From Pseudomonas sp. StFLB209 (GTDB lineage Bacteria; Pseudomonadota; Gammaproteobacteria; Pseudomonadales; Pseudomonadaceae): a stretch of DNA of 64,000 nt. The notes beneath the pieces are model-generated. The model was not told the DNA's origin. It saw only the letters and a program-made list of their open reading frames with translations, and did no database searches. The position numbers were made by a program, and so were the translations under genes. Of this stretch, positions 44,568 to 53,928 are shown piece by piece; positions within the stretch are counted from its first letter, which is position 1; each line of letters opens with the position of its first letter. The stretch lies in contig NZ_AP014637.1 in assembly GCF_000829415.1 (NCBI RefSeq), positions 4,977,001 to 5,041,000 of the forward strand, read 5' to 3'.

Positions 44568-45524
44568 ATGGACAACCTGCCGCCCTTGCGCGCCCTACAA
44601 GTCTTCGACACGCTCGGCCGGTGCGGCAGCATTGCCGAAGCGGCGAAACGACTGGGTATTTCCGCTGGCGCGGTGAGTCAGCAAATGAGGCTTCTGGAAG
44701 ATACGCTTGGTATTACCCTACTGGTCAAGGAAGGCAAACGTAACCGCCTGACCGCCGCAGGAAGTCGCTTTCATGAGCAGTGCTCTGATGCATTCGAGCG
44801 CCTGCGCATTGCCCATGCGGAAGTTGTATTGTCGCGCGACACCAGCCATTTGCGCGTCAGCGCCCTGCCCTCATTGATGTCCAGATGGCTGGCGCCGCTG
44901 GTCTTCGAATGGCAGCAAGCGAACCAGGCCGTCAATGTCTACCTCGATGGCAGCCATGCCGAGCCGCTGGCCAACGGTTACGAGATCGACTTTCGCGTCA
45001 CTTACAGTGATCGGGCCATTGATGCCGAGAACAGCATCGAGCTGTTGCGCGACTGCGTAGTACCGGTCTGCAGCCCGGAACTGTTGGGCGGTGACAGGTC
45101 AAGCCTGCAGCCAAATGAGTTGCTGAACTATCCGCTGCTTGCCATCGACTGGCTGCCCAAGTTCGCCTCGCCACCGTCCTGGCGAGACTGGTTCGAAAGC
45201 ACCGGGGTTGACCTGGCCCGTTTGCAGGATGCTCGCCGGGTCTTCTCGCTTTCAGCCATGGCCATCGAAGCAGCGCTTGCAGGCCAAGGCTTTGTTCTGG
45301 CGCAGTACTCCATGGTCGCCAAAGACCTGGAGGCTGGCCGTCTGCTCATGCCTGTCAGGCATGCCCTGCCGCTGCCGGCCGCCTATTACCTGACCTGGAC
45401 CAAAAGCGCCTTCGACAAAGAGCATTGCCGCCGATTCCACCGCTGGCTATTGGCTCGTGGCAAAGAGCAGAGTCATGGCATTGAGGCGTTGCTGGCTGCA
45501 AGCTCCAGCGTCGTTGTTTCTTGA
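44568..45524 (+). CDS. LysR-family regulator (GcvA-like)
   Basis: 318 residues from ATG 44568. Begins PPLRALQVFDTLGRCGSIAE, with helix-turn-helix AAKRLGISAGAVSQQMRLLE; this opening is that of the GcvA/AmpR branch. It converges on the Rieske oxygenase/reductase pair (9-bp gap) and is the nearest candidate regulator. Confidence 0.88.
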   Translation: MDNLPPLRALQVFDTLGRCGSIAEAAKRLGISAGAVSQQMRLLEDTLGITLLVKEGKRNRLTAAGSRFHEQCSDAFERLRIAHAEVVLSRDTSHLRVSALPSLMSRWLAPLVFEWQQANQAVNVYLDGSHAEPLANGYEIDFRVTYSDRAIDAENSIELLRDCVVPVCSPELLGGDRSSLQPNELLNYPLLAIDWLPKFASPPSWRDWFESTGVDLARLQDARRVFSLSAMAIEAALAGQGFVLAQYSMVAKDLEAGRLLMPVRHALPLPAAYYLTWTKSAFDKEHCRRFHRWLLARGKEQSHGIEALLAASSSVVVS

Positions 45525-45533
45525 GCGCGCGGC

Positions 45534-46649
45534 TCAGCCCAGGTCCACGACCACTGAACCCAGCGGGCGTGAACAGCACAGCAGCATCGCACCCTGGGCC
45601 GACGGCTCAAGCGGCTCTTCGAAGTACTCCACCTGCCCTTGTCTCAGACCCACCTGGCATGTGCCGCATATCCCGGCCCGGCAATCGAATACCGGGGCCA
45701 GGCCGGCTTGCTCGGCGAGATCCAGCAACGAGTGACAGTCAGGGTTCCAGGCGATGCTGATCCCGGAGGGCAAAAACTTCACGGTTGATGCCTGTGCGGC
45801 TGAATCATCGACGTGTAGCGGCGTTGCAGGCTCGGCCACTGTCGGCTGGGACAGGTGTTGCTGTTCATCGCGCAGAACCGTCGCCGGTCCAAAGAACTCG
45901 TAGTGAATGCGCTCTGCGCTTATTCCCAGCTCACGCAACAGTCGCCAGTTGACCTGCATGAATTGCGGCGGTCCACAGAGGTAGACCTCGTAGTCATCCA
46001 GCGGCAACAACGCCTGCAAGGTCTGCCGGCCGATCAATCCCTGACTGTGGCAAGCGCCACGCTCAAGGTCTTGGTCCGACGGATTTCGGTAGCAGAAATG
46101 CACGTCAATCCCCGGCCGCCGGTTAGCCAGCTCCAGCACTTCATCACGCATGGCATGTACGCTGCCGTTTTCGCAGGCATGGATGAAATACACCGGCTGC
46201 GCAGTGTTGTGGCTGAGCCAGTGCAACATGCTGACCATCGGCGTCAGCCCGACGCCGCCACTGAACAGCAGCACCGGTCGAGTGCTGTTCTGGTCAAGAG
46301 TAAAAGCACCCATGGGGCCGGCGAGCTGCAGGACATCACCAACTTGGGTCTGCTCATGCAAGAAGCCCGAAGCATAGCCATGCGGTAAATCGGGTCGGTC
46401 TACGGGGGCCGACTCTCGCTTGACCGAGATCCGCCACTGCGAGGTGTTCCCAGGGTCGCCTGACAGGCTGTAGTTGCGTATCACGCTGACGCCTTCGTGG
46501 TCGGCCAGACGAAGGGTCAGAAATTGGCCCGGAATGAAAACCGCAGCGGCGCCCTGTTCGACGGGTTGCAAACCAAACGAGGTGATGACCGCACTTTCCT
46601 GCGTTTTGGCAACCACCCGGTAACCCCTGAATCCCTTGGATTGTTCCAT
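45534..46649 (-). CDS. Oxygenase reductase component (FNR + C-terminal 2Fe-2S)
   Basis: 371 residues. Flavin domain RNYSLSGDPG, NAD domain SGGVGLTPMVS and YLCGPPQFMQ, then a ~35-residue linker and a plant-type ferredoxin with CRAGICGTC and a last Cys in LLCCSRP. It passes NADH electrons to the Rieske oxygenase encoded one base upstream. Length and domain order are close to GbcB/CntB-type reductases, which serve demethylating or C-N-cleaving oxygenases. Confidence 0.9.
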   Translation of the reverse strand: MEQSKGFRGYRVVAKTQESAVITSFGLQPVEQGAAAVFIPGQFLTLRLADHEGVSVIRNYSLSGDPGNTSQWRISVKRESAPVDRPDLPHGYASGFLHEQTQVGDVLQLAGPMGAFTLDQNSTRPVLLFSGGVGLTPMVSMLHWLSHNTAQPVYFIHACENGSVHAMRDEVLELANRRPGIDVHFCYRNPSDQDLERGACHSQGLIGRQTLQALLPLDDYEVYLCGPPQFMQVNWRLLRELGISAERIHYEFFGPATVLRDEQQHLSQPTVAEPATPLHVDDSAAQASTVKFLPSGISIAWNPDCHSLLDLAEQAGLAPVFDCRAGICGTCQVGLRQGQVEYFEEPLEPSAQGAMLLCCSRPLGSVVVDLG

Positions 46650-46650
46650 C

Positions 46651-47718
46651 TCAGCCCCCCACTGCGCTGACCACAGGTGGCTGATGCGTAATCAAGCTGT
46701 TGTCCTGTTCCTGGGCAATCAGCCTGGCCAGATTGCGGCGAAACCGTAGCGGCCCAGCATCACTGGCCAGGTCAATGTTCGGGCTGCGCTTGTTGGTCAT
46801 GCCCTGGTGAACAGCCGTCAGAACCACTCGGTCTTCGGCAAAGGCATGCCGCACATCCTCATCAAACTGCCGCGAGACCTCGGCATTGTCGGTATCGAAG
46901 TTGCGCACCTGAAACCAGTAATAACGGGTGTTCGCCTCGTCGATCGGGGTCATGAAATTATAGGAGTTCATCAGAAATACCTGCTCATGCAGGACGCCGT
47001 CATCAGTCCCGGTTCCTGCCGGCGTGAACACCGCCTTGATAATGGCCTGCGACGGATAGCGGACTTCATAGTGCTGCTTGCGATCACCGTTGCCGCTGAA
47101 TTTGACGAACTTGGCGTAGAACGGCGCGACCTCGACATCACGCATCCAGCGCGACACGATCACTCCGTCATCAATGACCGTGGTTTTGAGCGGCTCGCTG
47201 GCGCAGGCAGCGTTGCCGAACGAACTTTGATGCACCCAGGCAACATGCGCAGGATCAAGCAGGTTGTCAGTCACGTATAGATAGTTGCACGACACCACCA
47301 TGCTATCGCCGCGGTTGAGCCCCCATTGCGGATCGCCCCATTCCGGCACGTCGCAGATCTTCGCCTGGTCGGCCTGCTCGATATCGCCCATCCAGATCCA
47401 GATCAGCCCGTAGCGCAGCGCCAGCGGGTAGCTGTGAACCCGCGCACCTTTGGGAATGTGCGTGCTGCCGGGCGCCTTTACGCAACTGTCAGAGCAGTCG
47501 AAGGTCAGGCCGTGATAGCCGCACTCAAGCTGGTCCCCGATGCGCCGGCCCATGGACAACGGCAACTTGCGATGCGGGCAGGCATCTTCAAGGGCGACAG
47601 GAGTGCCATCGCTCTTGCGATACAGCACCACCGGTTCGCCCAGAATGGTCAGTGCCAGCAATTGCTCGCCCAGCTCCTTTTCGCTGGCCGCTACATACCA
47701 GGCATTACGCAGAAACAT
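46651..47718 (-). CDS. Rieske non-haem iron oxygenase, VanA-like
   Basis: 355 residues. The Rieske cluster ligands are C47-x-H49 (ACPHRKLPL) and C66-x2-H69 (CGYHGL). The mononuclear iron site lies in VTDNLLDPAHVAWVH. The MFLRNAWYVAASEKEL start is that of the vanillate demethylase/toluene-sulfonate monooxygenase group, which remove O- or N-methyl groups as formaldehyde or hydroxylate aromatics. Partner reductase is directly downstream. A link to the one-carbon operon 3 kb away is possible. Confidence 0.9.
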   Translation of the reverse strand: MFLRNAWYVAASEKELGEQLLALTILGEPVVLYRKSDGTPVALEDACPHRKLPLSMGRRIGDQLECGYHGLTFDCSDSCVKAPGSTHIPKGARVHSYPLALRYGLIWIWMGDIEQADQAKICDVPEWGDPQWGLNRGDSMVVSCNYLYVTDNLLDPAHVAWVHQSSFGNAACASEPLKTTVIDDGVIVSRWMRDVEVAPFYAKFVKFSGNGDRKQHYEVRYPSQAIIKAVFTPAGTGTDDGVLHEQVFLMNSYNFMTPIDEANTRYYWFQVRNFDTDNAEVSRQFDEDVRHAFAEDRVVLTAVHQGMTNKRSPNIDLASDAGPLRFRRNLARLIAQEQDNSLITHQPPVVSAVGG

Positions 47719-47945
47719 GGATAAGCCCTCATCTTTATTGTTATGGCAGTTGCCACCCTATCAGTAGATGAGCGTTAGAAAATTAAGGGATGCTTTAGTT
47801 TTTCTAAACCTTTTTTGCCCTGCGGCCGGGCGATTGTCCAAGGTGTTTGAGGCAATGGTTGACTGATTTTTTAGCCTGTAGGTCGCCTTGGACTTTTCGA
47901 ACACCCACAACAATCAAGGCGCGCGCGGTCCGGTGGTATGCCCCG

Positions 47946-48036
47946 GTGGGAGCGACCTTGGTCGCGAAGGCGGCGCTGAGACCCATCGCTATGTGCTGAT
48001 TTTTCCGGCCCTTTCGCGAGCAAGCTCGCTCCTGCA
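47946..48036. repeat. REPIN: two REP sequences in inverted orientation
   Basis: GTGGGAGCGACCTTGGTCGC-GAAGG (47946-47970) faces TTCGCGAGCAAGCTCGCTCC (48013-48032) across a short spacer. This is the Pseudomonas REP doublet that folds into a long hairpin and spreads with RAYT transposases. It is the main content of the 444-bp gap 47719-48162. Confidence 0.85.
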
Positions 48037-48162
48037 ATTTAAACGTGCCCATAAGCCTCGGGCCTGGCTTCAGTACATGCCAATCGACCTACACGATAGA
48101 TTTTAAAGTCCAGCAATACCGCGCCGATGCCTACAAGGATATTCACAATGTGTAGGTGAACG

Positions 48163-48612
48163 ATGAGCAATGTATTTTCCAGGCAACTCTGTGTCGGGTT
48201 GGCTGTTGGTCTCTGCACCGTGTTTTCTGTATCTCCGGCATTCGCGTTGTCAGCCGGCTGTGCGGCTGTTAACGATTTATCGGGCGCCACCTCGTTGTCA
48301 CTTGCTAAAAATAGATACCCGGCATCGGATTTTTTAGCTGGAGATACCCTGACCTTGACGTTCACCGACAGTGGACAAGCCCACGGCGGGGATCCGGTGA
48401 ATGCCGACAGCGTCAGTCTTGCCCGCTACAGTTTTTCCGGTTTCCAGACGTACAACGCTGCCCACACCATCAGCAGCACACCGCATCAGATCACTATTAG
48501 CGTTCCGGCTGGCAGTCTGGAGGCTAATGGCCTTGTGGTACGGGCCAGTACATCTCACGGTCAGATCAGCAATCTGGTGTTCAACTGCCAGCGCACACGG
48601 AATTTCGATTAG
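48163..48612 (+). CDS. Secreted protein resembling an autotransporter N-terminal domain
   Basis: 149 residues with a signal peptide ending SPAFA (about 29). The rest is beta-rich: GCAAVNDLSG, AGDTLTLTFTDSG, ITISVPAG, ending with a Cys. The pattern resembles the N-terminal Ig-like part of Pseudomonas autotransporters, but no passenger or beta-barrel follows. It may be a remnant or a stand-alone secreted protein. Confidence 0.6.
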   Translation: MSNVFSRQLCVGLAVGLCTVFSVSPAFALSAGCAAVNDLSGATSLSLAKNRYPASDFLAGDTLTLTFTDSGQAHGGDPVNADSVSLARYSFSGFQTYNAAHTISSTPHQITISVPAGSLEANGLVVRASTSHGQISNLVFNCQRTRNFD

Positions 48613-48728
48613 CGTGTCATCAATCACACCGGGCTGATAACGCCTGGCGGCAAACTGTTCATAACACGCTTGGCGCTGTAGCAGGGTCACCAAAGCGCCC
48701 AAGCGGTTTGTTTGACGAGAATAAATGA

Positions 48729-49769
48729 TCAGCGAACCGGCGGACCGTACTGCAAGCCGCCCTGGGTCCATAGCGCATTGAGCCCACGCTTGATTTTAAG
48801 CTCACTGCCCTGCCCCAGGCTTCGCTCGAATGACTCGCCGTAGTTACCCACCTGGGCAACGATTTTCACCACCCAGTCATTCGGCAAATTCAAATCCTTG
48901 CCCAGTGCCCCTTCGACGCCCAGCAGGCGCGCCACGTCAGGGTTCTTGGTGGTCCTGGCCAGTTCATTGACATTCTTCGAAGTGACACCCAGCTCCTCGG
49001 CGTTCAGCCAGGCAATCTGGGTCCAGCGCACGACCGAGTACCACTCTTCGTCACCACGCCGCACAGCGGTGGTCAGTGGCTCTTTGGAGATGACTTCAGG
49101 CAGGACCACGAAATCATCAGGCGCAGCGAGTTTCAGACGCTGACCATAGAGCTGTGACTGGTCGGCAGTGAGTACATCGCAGCGCCCGGACTCCAGGGCT
49201 TTAAACGACTCATCGGAGGTGTCGAAAGAGATGGGCGTGTATTTCAAGCCGTTGGCGCGGAAGTAATCAGCCAGATTGAGTTCCGTCACAGTGCCGGCCT
49301 GAATACAGAAGGTCGCGCCATCCAGCTCCTTGGCACTTTTTACGCCGAGCTTCTTGTTGACCAGAAAACCCTGGCCATCGTAGTAAGCCACGCCGGCAAA
49401 CAGGATGCCCATCGAGCCGTCCCGCGAGGATGTCCAGGTGGTGCTGCGCGACAGCATGTCCACCTCACCCGATTGCAAGGCCGTAAAACGCTCCTTGGCC
49501 GTCAACTGGGTGTACTTGACCTTGTTTGCATCACCAAACACCGCCGCCGCCACGGCCCGGCATACATCCACATCAAAACCCTGGAAGTTGCCTTTGCTGT
49601 CAGCGGCAGAAAAACCGGGCAGCCCGTCACTGATACCACACTGCACAAAGCCCTTTTTCTTGATGTTGTCCAGAGTGACGCCCGCTATGGCGTCCAGCGA
49701 CAATATCGACAGCAGGCCAATACCTGCCAGTGACGAAGCGCGTTTCAAGATCTTGTAGTGTTTTTTCAT
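48729..49769 (-). CDS. Amino-acid ABC transporter substrate-binding protein (AapJ-like)
   Basis: 346 residues from ATG 49769. Signal peptide about residues 1-30, then TLDNIKKKGFVQCGISDGLPGF, GFDVDVCRAVAAAVFGD and VDMLSRSTTWTSSRD, the general L-amino-acid-binding type. No permease or ATPase genes adjoin, so it must work with a transporter encoded elsewhere. Confidence 0.88.
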   Translation of the reverse strand: MKKHYKILKRASSLAGIGLLSILSLDAIAGVTLDNIKKKGFVQCGISDGLPGFSAADSKGNFQGFDVDVCRAVAAAVFGDANKVKYTQLTAKERFTALQSGEVDMLSRSTTWTSSRDGSMGILFAGVAYYDGQGFLVNKKLGVKSAKELDGATFCIQAGTVTELNLADYFRANGLKYTPISFDTSDESFKALESGRCDVLTADQSQLYGQRLKLAAPDDFVVLPEVISKEPLTTAVRRGDEEWYSVVRWTQIAWLNAEELGVTSKNVNELARTTKNPDVARLLGVEGALGKDLNLPNDWVVKIVAQVGNYGESFERSLGQGSELKIKRGLNALWTQGGLQYGPPVR

Positions 49770-50113
49770 TTTTAGTGCCCTGTTTGAAAACAGCATGATG
49801 CTTCCAGCCCGGCGCTAAACCACCCGGCAGATAGAAACCCAAACTCATTTGCAGCGGCAGAAAACAATAGACAGGCTGTTATGGCCCGAAGACAACATTA
49901 CGAACGGACAGTGAGTGTGGCATCTGGGGCCCTATTATTATTTTCAGCAACACGCGCTACTTAACGACCCGCCCTGCATCCAGTGTCGTTAGTTGCCCGA
50001 CCGGACAAACAACGGGCTGAATAACGGACCTGCTAAAACCCTAGCGTTAGTTGAATCAGATAAAAAGCGAATAATTCTTCAGGGGTACATAAGCAGGGCT
50101 TACCAATTGGTGC
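49770..50113. other. 344-bp gap without a gene
   Basis: A/T-richer than its surroundings; holds the promoter of the binding protein and the 3' flank of the LysR gene. No repeat or clear terminator was recognised. Confidence 0.4.
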
Positions 50114-51013
50114 TCATTGGAACGCCTGGGCGTGTTCCTTGAGGCAGCGGATGAACACCTGCAGTGCCGGGCTTTTCTTTTCGCCGCGCCGGTAGGCGAT
50201 GGAAATCCGCCGGCGAATCTCCGGAACCAGCCGGCAGACCCGTACCCCTTGCATATCGAAGCGGGCGCGCAGCCCAGGAACGATCGCAATGGCGCAGCCC
50301 TCGCGAATCAGCGCACTGGTAACCTCGTAACCTTTGCAGCGGGCCATGATCTTGGGGCTGTAGCCCGAGCGCTGGCAGGCATCGGTGAGCATCCGCGTAT
50401 AGGTCGACGAGGCGGTGTCCATGACCCAGAGTTCGTGTTCAAGGTCCGCCCAGGTCACCTGCTCCAGCCCGGCCAGCCGATGGTCCGGCGACATCATCAC
50501 GTCGAACACGTCTTCGATCAGCGGGGTAATCTCGATACCGGGGTCCAGCAAGCCGGCAGGCACGTTCAAATCGTCGATTATCGCGATGTCGGTTTGCCAG
50601 CTGCGCAGGGCATTCATCCCCTCTTCCGGCTCCATCTCCTCGAACAGCACTTCAAGCATCGGATAGCTTGCGTGCAGCCGCTTGATCGCTTTGGGCATCA
50701 GGGCTGCCGCTACCGAAGGAAAAGCCGCTACCCGGATATCGCCAGCAACGACTTTCTTCAACTCGGCCATGTCAGCCCGCGCCGATTCAAGCTCTTCGAA
50801 AATCCGGTTGGCCGTTTCGACCAACTTCCTGCCGGCGATGGTCAGTTCCACACCGCGCCCGCGCCGCTCAATAAGATCGATACTTAATTCTTGTTCAAGC
50901 ATCGAGATTTGTTGCGAAACCGCTGAGGGCGAAACATGCAGGGCTTCGGCCACGGCGGCCATGGTCTTACGCACGGCCAGTTCGCGAAGTGCACCCAGTT
51001 TGTTGATGTCCAT
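50114..51013 (-). CDS. LysR-family regulator of the SHMT operon
   Basis: 299 residues. MDINKLGALRELAVRKTMAA start with helix-turn-helix AEALHVSPSAVSQQISMLE. Divergent from the SHMT gene across 144 bp, so it is the presumed regulator of glyA-dsdA-folD-purU-permease. Effector may be the amino acid imported by the permease. Confidence 0.88.
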   Translation of the reverse strand: MDINKLGALRELAVRKTMAAVAEALHVSPSAVSQQISMLEQELSIDLIERRGRGVELTIAGRKLVETANRIFEELESARADMAELKKVVAGDIRVAAFPSVAAALMPKAIKRLHASYPMLEVLFEEMEPEEGMNALRSWQTDIAIIDDLNVPAGLLDPGIEITPLIEDVFDVMMSPDHRLAGLEQVTWADLEHELWVMDTASSTYTRMLTDACQRSGYSPKIMARCKGYEVTSALIREGCAIAIVPGLRARFDMQGVRVCRLVPEIRRRISIAYRRGEKKSPALQVFIRCLKEHAQAFQ

Positions 51014-51157
51014 GAACCTTCCACCCTGTCAGATACAGGCAGCAGATCATTAAGTTCTGCTTATGTATCACTGAAATATTATTCGCTTTTTTTGATTATG
51101 CACCGCTTGTAGGCTGGAAAACACCCCGATCCTTTAAACAAAAAAGGTGCCGCCGTA

Positions 51158-52429
51158 ATGACCCATTCCTACTTCAATGACACTCTCGCCAAACGCGATC
51201 CACTGGTATTCAAAGCTCTGGCCGATGAAAAGAAACGCCAGCAGGGCCAGATCGAACTGATCGCTTCCGAGAACTCGGTCAGCCTGGCTTCGCTTGAAGC
51301 GCTGGGTTCGGTGATTACCAACAAGACCGTCGAAGGCTACCCAGGCAAGCGTTTCCACGGCGGCGCCGAGTTTGCCGACGTTATCGAGCAGGCCGCGATC
51401 GACCGTGCCAGGCAGTTGTTCGACGTGGGCTATGTGAATGTCCAGCCGCACTCGGGTACTCAGGCCAACCAGGCGGTATTTTTTGCCCTGCTGCAACCGG
51501 GTGATGTGGTGCTGAGCCTGGATCTGGCATCCGGCGGCCACCTGAGCCACGGCGCCAAGCCTAACCAGTCGGGCCGTTGGTTCAGCATTGTGTCGTACGG
51601 TGTGGACCGTGAAAGCGGCCGCATTGACTACGACAACGTCGAAGCCCTGGCGCTGGAGCACAAGCCCAAACTGATCATCTGCGGCGGTTCTTCATATCCA
51701 CGGGAAATCGACTTTGCCCGCATGCGCCAGATTGCCGACAAGGCAGGCGCGACCTATCTGGTCGACATGGCCCACTTCGCCGGTCTGGTGGCGGCCGGTG
51801 TGCACCCTTCGCCAATTCCGCATGCCGACATCGTTACCTGCACCACCACCAAGACCCTGCGCGGTGCGCGTGGCGGGCTGGTGATGACCAATCGCGAAGA
51901 CCTGTTCAAGAAGATCCAGCCGGCCGTGTTCCCAGGTGTACAGGGCAGCGCCCACCTGGCGACCATCGCAGGCAAGGCGGTCTGCCTGGGGGAAGCCTTG
52001 ACGGATGAGTTCAAGACCTACGGCGCCAACGTCAAGGCCAATGCCCGGCTGTTGGCTGAGGTGTTGCAAAAACGCGGCGTGCGCATTGTCAGCGGCGGCA
52101 CCGATACCCATGTGGTGCTGGTCGATGTTTCGTCCAAGGACCTGACTGGCCAGGCCGCTCAGGATGCGCTGTCGAGCATCAACATCACCTCCAACAAGAA
52201 CCCGATCCCCTTCGACAGTGCCAAGCCATCGGAGTGGAAAGGCCTGCGCCTTGGCTCTTCTGCCGGCACCACTCGCGGTTTTGGTGCCAAGGAGTTCGAA
52301 GCCATCGGCCATTTGATCGCCGACATTTTCGAGGCCCAGAGTGCCGACGAAGCCACCCGCGCAGCGCTGATCGAAAAGAGCAAACAGGTAGTGACCGGCC
52401 TGTGCGCCGAGTTCCCTATCTACCCTTGA
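51158..52429 (+). CDS. glyA: Serine hydroxymethyltransferase paralogue with altered active site
   Basis: 423 residues, collinear with GlyA. The Schiff-base Lys232 lies in TTTKTLRGARGG and VDMAHFAGLVAAGV is intact. Three usually conserved residues differ: Thr57 for Tyr (E. coli Tyr55), His67 for Tyr (Tyr65), and Thr231 for the His next to the Lys. The catalytic Glu59 is kept. The family moves the hydroxymethyl group of serine to tetrahydrofolate. The changes, with the neighbouring D-serine dehydratase, suggest alpha-methyl-L-serine/D-alanine or another non-standard substrate. First gene of the operon; AAGGTG precedes ATG. Confidence 0.9.
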   Translation: MTHSYFNDTLAKRDPLVFKALADEKKRQQGQIELIASENSVSLASLEALGSVITNKTVEGYPGKRFHGGAEFADVIEQAAIDRARQLFDVGYVNVQPHSGTQANQAVFFALLQPGDVVLSLDLASGGHLSHGAKPNQSGRWFSIVSYGVDRESGRIDYDNVEALALEHKPKLIICGGSSYPREIDFARMRQIADKAGATYLVDMAHFAGLVAAGVHPSPIPHADIVTCTTTKTLRGARGGLVMTNREDLFKKIQPAVFPGVQGSAHLATIAGKAVCLGEALTDEFKTYGANVKANARLLAEVLQKRGVRIVSGGTDTHVVLVDVSSKDLTGQAAQDALSSINITSNKNPIPFDSAKPSEWKGLRLGSSAGTTRGFGAKEFEAIGHLIADIFEAQSADEATRAALIEKSKQVVTGLCAEFPIYP

Positions 52430-52439
52430 GCATCACTTG

Positions 52440-52464
52440 GCGGGCCAGGTGCCTTCTGGCCCGC
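52440..52464 (+). terminator. Hairpin in the glyA-dsdA gap
   Basis: GCGGGCCAG pairs with CTGGCCCGC (9 bp, 7-base loop), 10 bp after the SHMT stop and without a T-run. It is more likely an attenuating or mRNA-stabilising hairpin inside the operon than a full terminator. Confidence 0.45.
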
Positions 52465-52492
52465 AAATACTTCAAGTCGCAGGAATACAACA

Positions 52493-53824
52493 ATGACAAT
52501 CCAGCTTCCCAATGATCCGGCACGCGACGATGTGCTGGCTGGCCGTCCAGCGCTGTGGCTCAACCCGGACCTGACAGCCGATGGTATCGCTCAGGCACAG
52601 CTGCCGGTGCGTGCCAGTCAGGTCAAGGATGCCGAGGCCAACTGGCGACTGTTGGCGCCGCTGCTGCAACACTGTTTTCCCGAACTGGCCCAGGCCCAGG
52701 GCCGTATTCAATCGCAGTTGATCGAAGCCAAAGACTTGCGCGCTGCAATCGGCTACTCAGCCGCCAAGTACGGCCGGCTGTTCGTCAAGGCCGATGGCGA
52801 CCTGCCGGTGGCCGGCTCGATCAAGGCCCGTGGCGGCGTGTATGAAGTGTTCATGCACGCCAAAAAGATGGCCGAACAGCGTGGGATTCTCACGCCGGGC
52901 GGCGACATCACCGTATTGGCCGGCGAGCAGGCCCGCCGCCTGTTCGCGCAGCACACGATTGCCGTAGGCAGCACCGGTAACCTGGGCCTGAGCGTCGGTA
53001 TAGCCGCCAGGGCCCTGGGTTTTCGCGCCATGGTGCACATGTCGGCAGACGCCAAGCAATGGAAGGTTGAACGCCTGACTCGGCTGGGCGTGGAAGTGGT
53101 TCAGCACCAGGCGGACTACACCACCGCGGTGGAGCACGCCCGCATTGATGCCGAGGCCGACCCGAGCATCTACTTCGTCGACGACGAGCGCTCGCAAGTG
53201 CTGTTTTTCGGCTATAGCGCTGCTGCCAGTGAACTGGCCGCTCAACTGCAGGCAGCCGGTGTGAGCGTTGATGCTGAACACCCGCTTTTCATCTACCTGC
53301 CTTGTGGCATCGGTGGTGCACCCGGTGGCGTGGCTTACGGGCTGAAAGCGATCTTCGGCGACGCCGCCCACCCGTTTTTCGTCGAGCCAGTGCAGTCGCC
53401 TTGCGCGCTGGTGCACATGATGAGCGGCTCCAAGGACTTGGTGTCGGTCTATGACGTGGGCCTGACCAACAAGACCGAAGCGGACGGCATGGCCGTGGCA
53501 CGTATGTCCGAGTTTGTTGCCCAGGTGATGAAACCGCTGTTGTCCGGTGTGTTCACCGTGGCCGATGACGATCTGTTTCGCTGGCTGTGGCAGGCCCAGA
53601 CCACCCAGGGCATTCGCCTTGAGCCATCGGCCACCGCCGGTTTTGCGGGGCCGGCGTTCATTGTCGACAGCGAACAGGGCCGTGCCTACCAGCACGCTCA
53701 TGGCCTTGGCGACAGACTGGCCCAAGCCACCCACGTGATCTGGACCACTGGCGGTGCCTTTGTGCCTGAAGCGCAATTCGGGCAGTTCATGGCGCACGGC
53801 GCCTCGCTGGTCGCAGCCAGTTGA
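52493..53824 (+). CDS. dsdA: D-serine ammonia-lyase
   Basis: 443 residues, normal DsdA length. PLP Lys111 lies in AGSIKARGGVYEV, phosphate loop SIGSTGNLG-like (AVGSTGNLGLSVG), and PCGIGGAPGGVAYGLK and the C-terminal WTTGGAFVP match the family. It turns D-serine into pyruvate and ammonia. In E. coli it goes with the permease DsdX and regulator DsdC; here a GntP permease and LysR gene bracket the operon in the same way. Confidence 0.9.
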   Translation: MTIQLPNDPARDDVLAGRPALWLNPDLTADGIAQAQLPVRASQVKDAEANWRLLAPLLQHCFPELAQAQGRIQSQLIEAKDLRAAIGYSAAKYGRLFVKADGDLPVAGSIKARGGVYEVFMHAKKMAEQRGILTPGGDITVLAGEQARRLFAQHTIAVGSTGNLGLSVGIAARALGFRAMVHMSADAKQWKVERLTRLGVEVVQHQADYTTAVEHARIDAEADPSIYFVDDERSQVLFFGYSAAASELAAQLQAAGVSVDAEHPLFIYLPCGIGGAPGGVAYGLKAIFGDAAHPFFVEPVQSPCALVHMMSGSKDLVSVYDVGLTNKTEADGMAVARMSEFVAQVMKPLLSGVFTVADDDLFRWLWQAQTTQGIRLEPSATAGFAGPAFIVDSEQGRAYQHAHGLGDRLAQATHVIWTTGGAFVPEAQFGQFMAHGASLVAAS

Positions 53825-53928
53825 GCGTAGGAGCGCCAGAACCTGCGCAGACAAGCGCCGCCACACGCCTGGCGGTTGTGGTTTGACGCCGCCAATACCC
53901 CACGCCCAGTTTCAGAGGTAATAGCGCC

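Noticed and set aside
52757..53866. A 369-codon reverse-strand frame over dsdA
   Set aside because: Antisense shadow of D-serine dehydratase in GC-rich codons.
53825..53928. A ZTP or THF riboswitch before folD
   Set aside because: The gap has a small hairpin (CCACACGCC..GGTTGTGG) but lacks the conserved core of either class as I know them.
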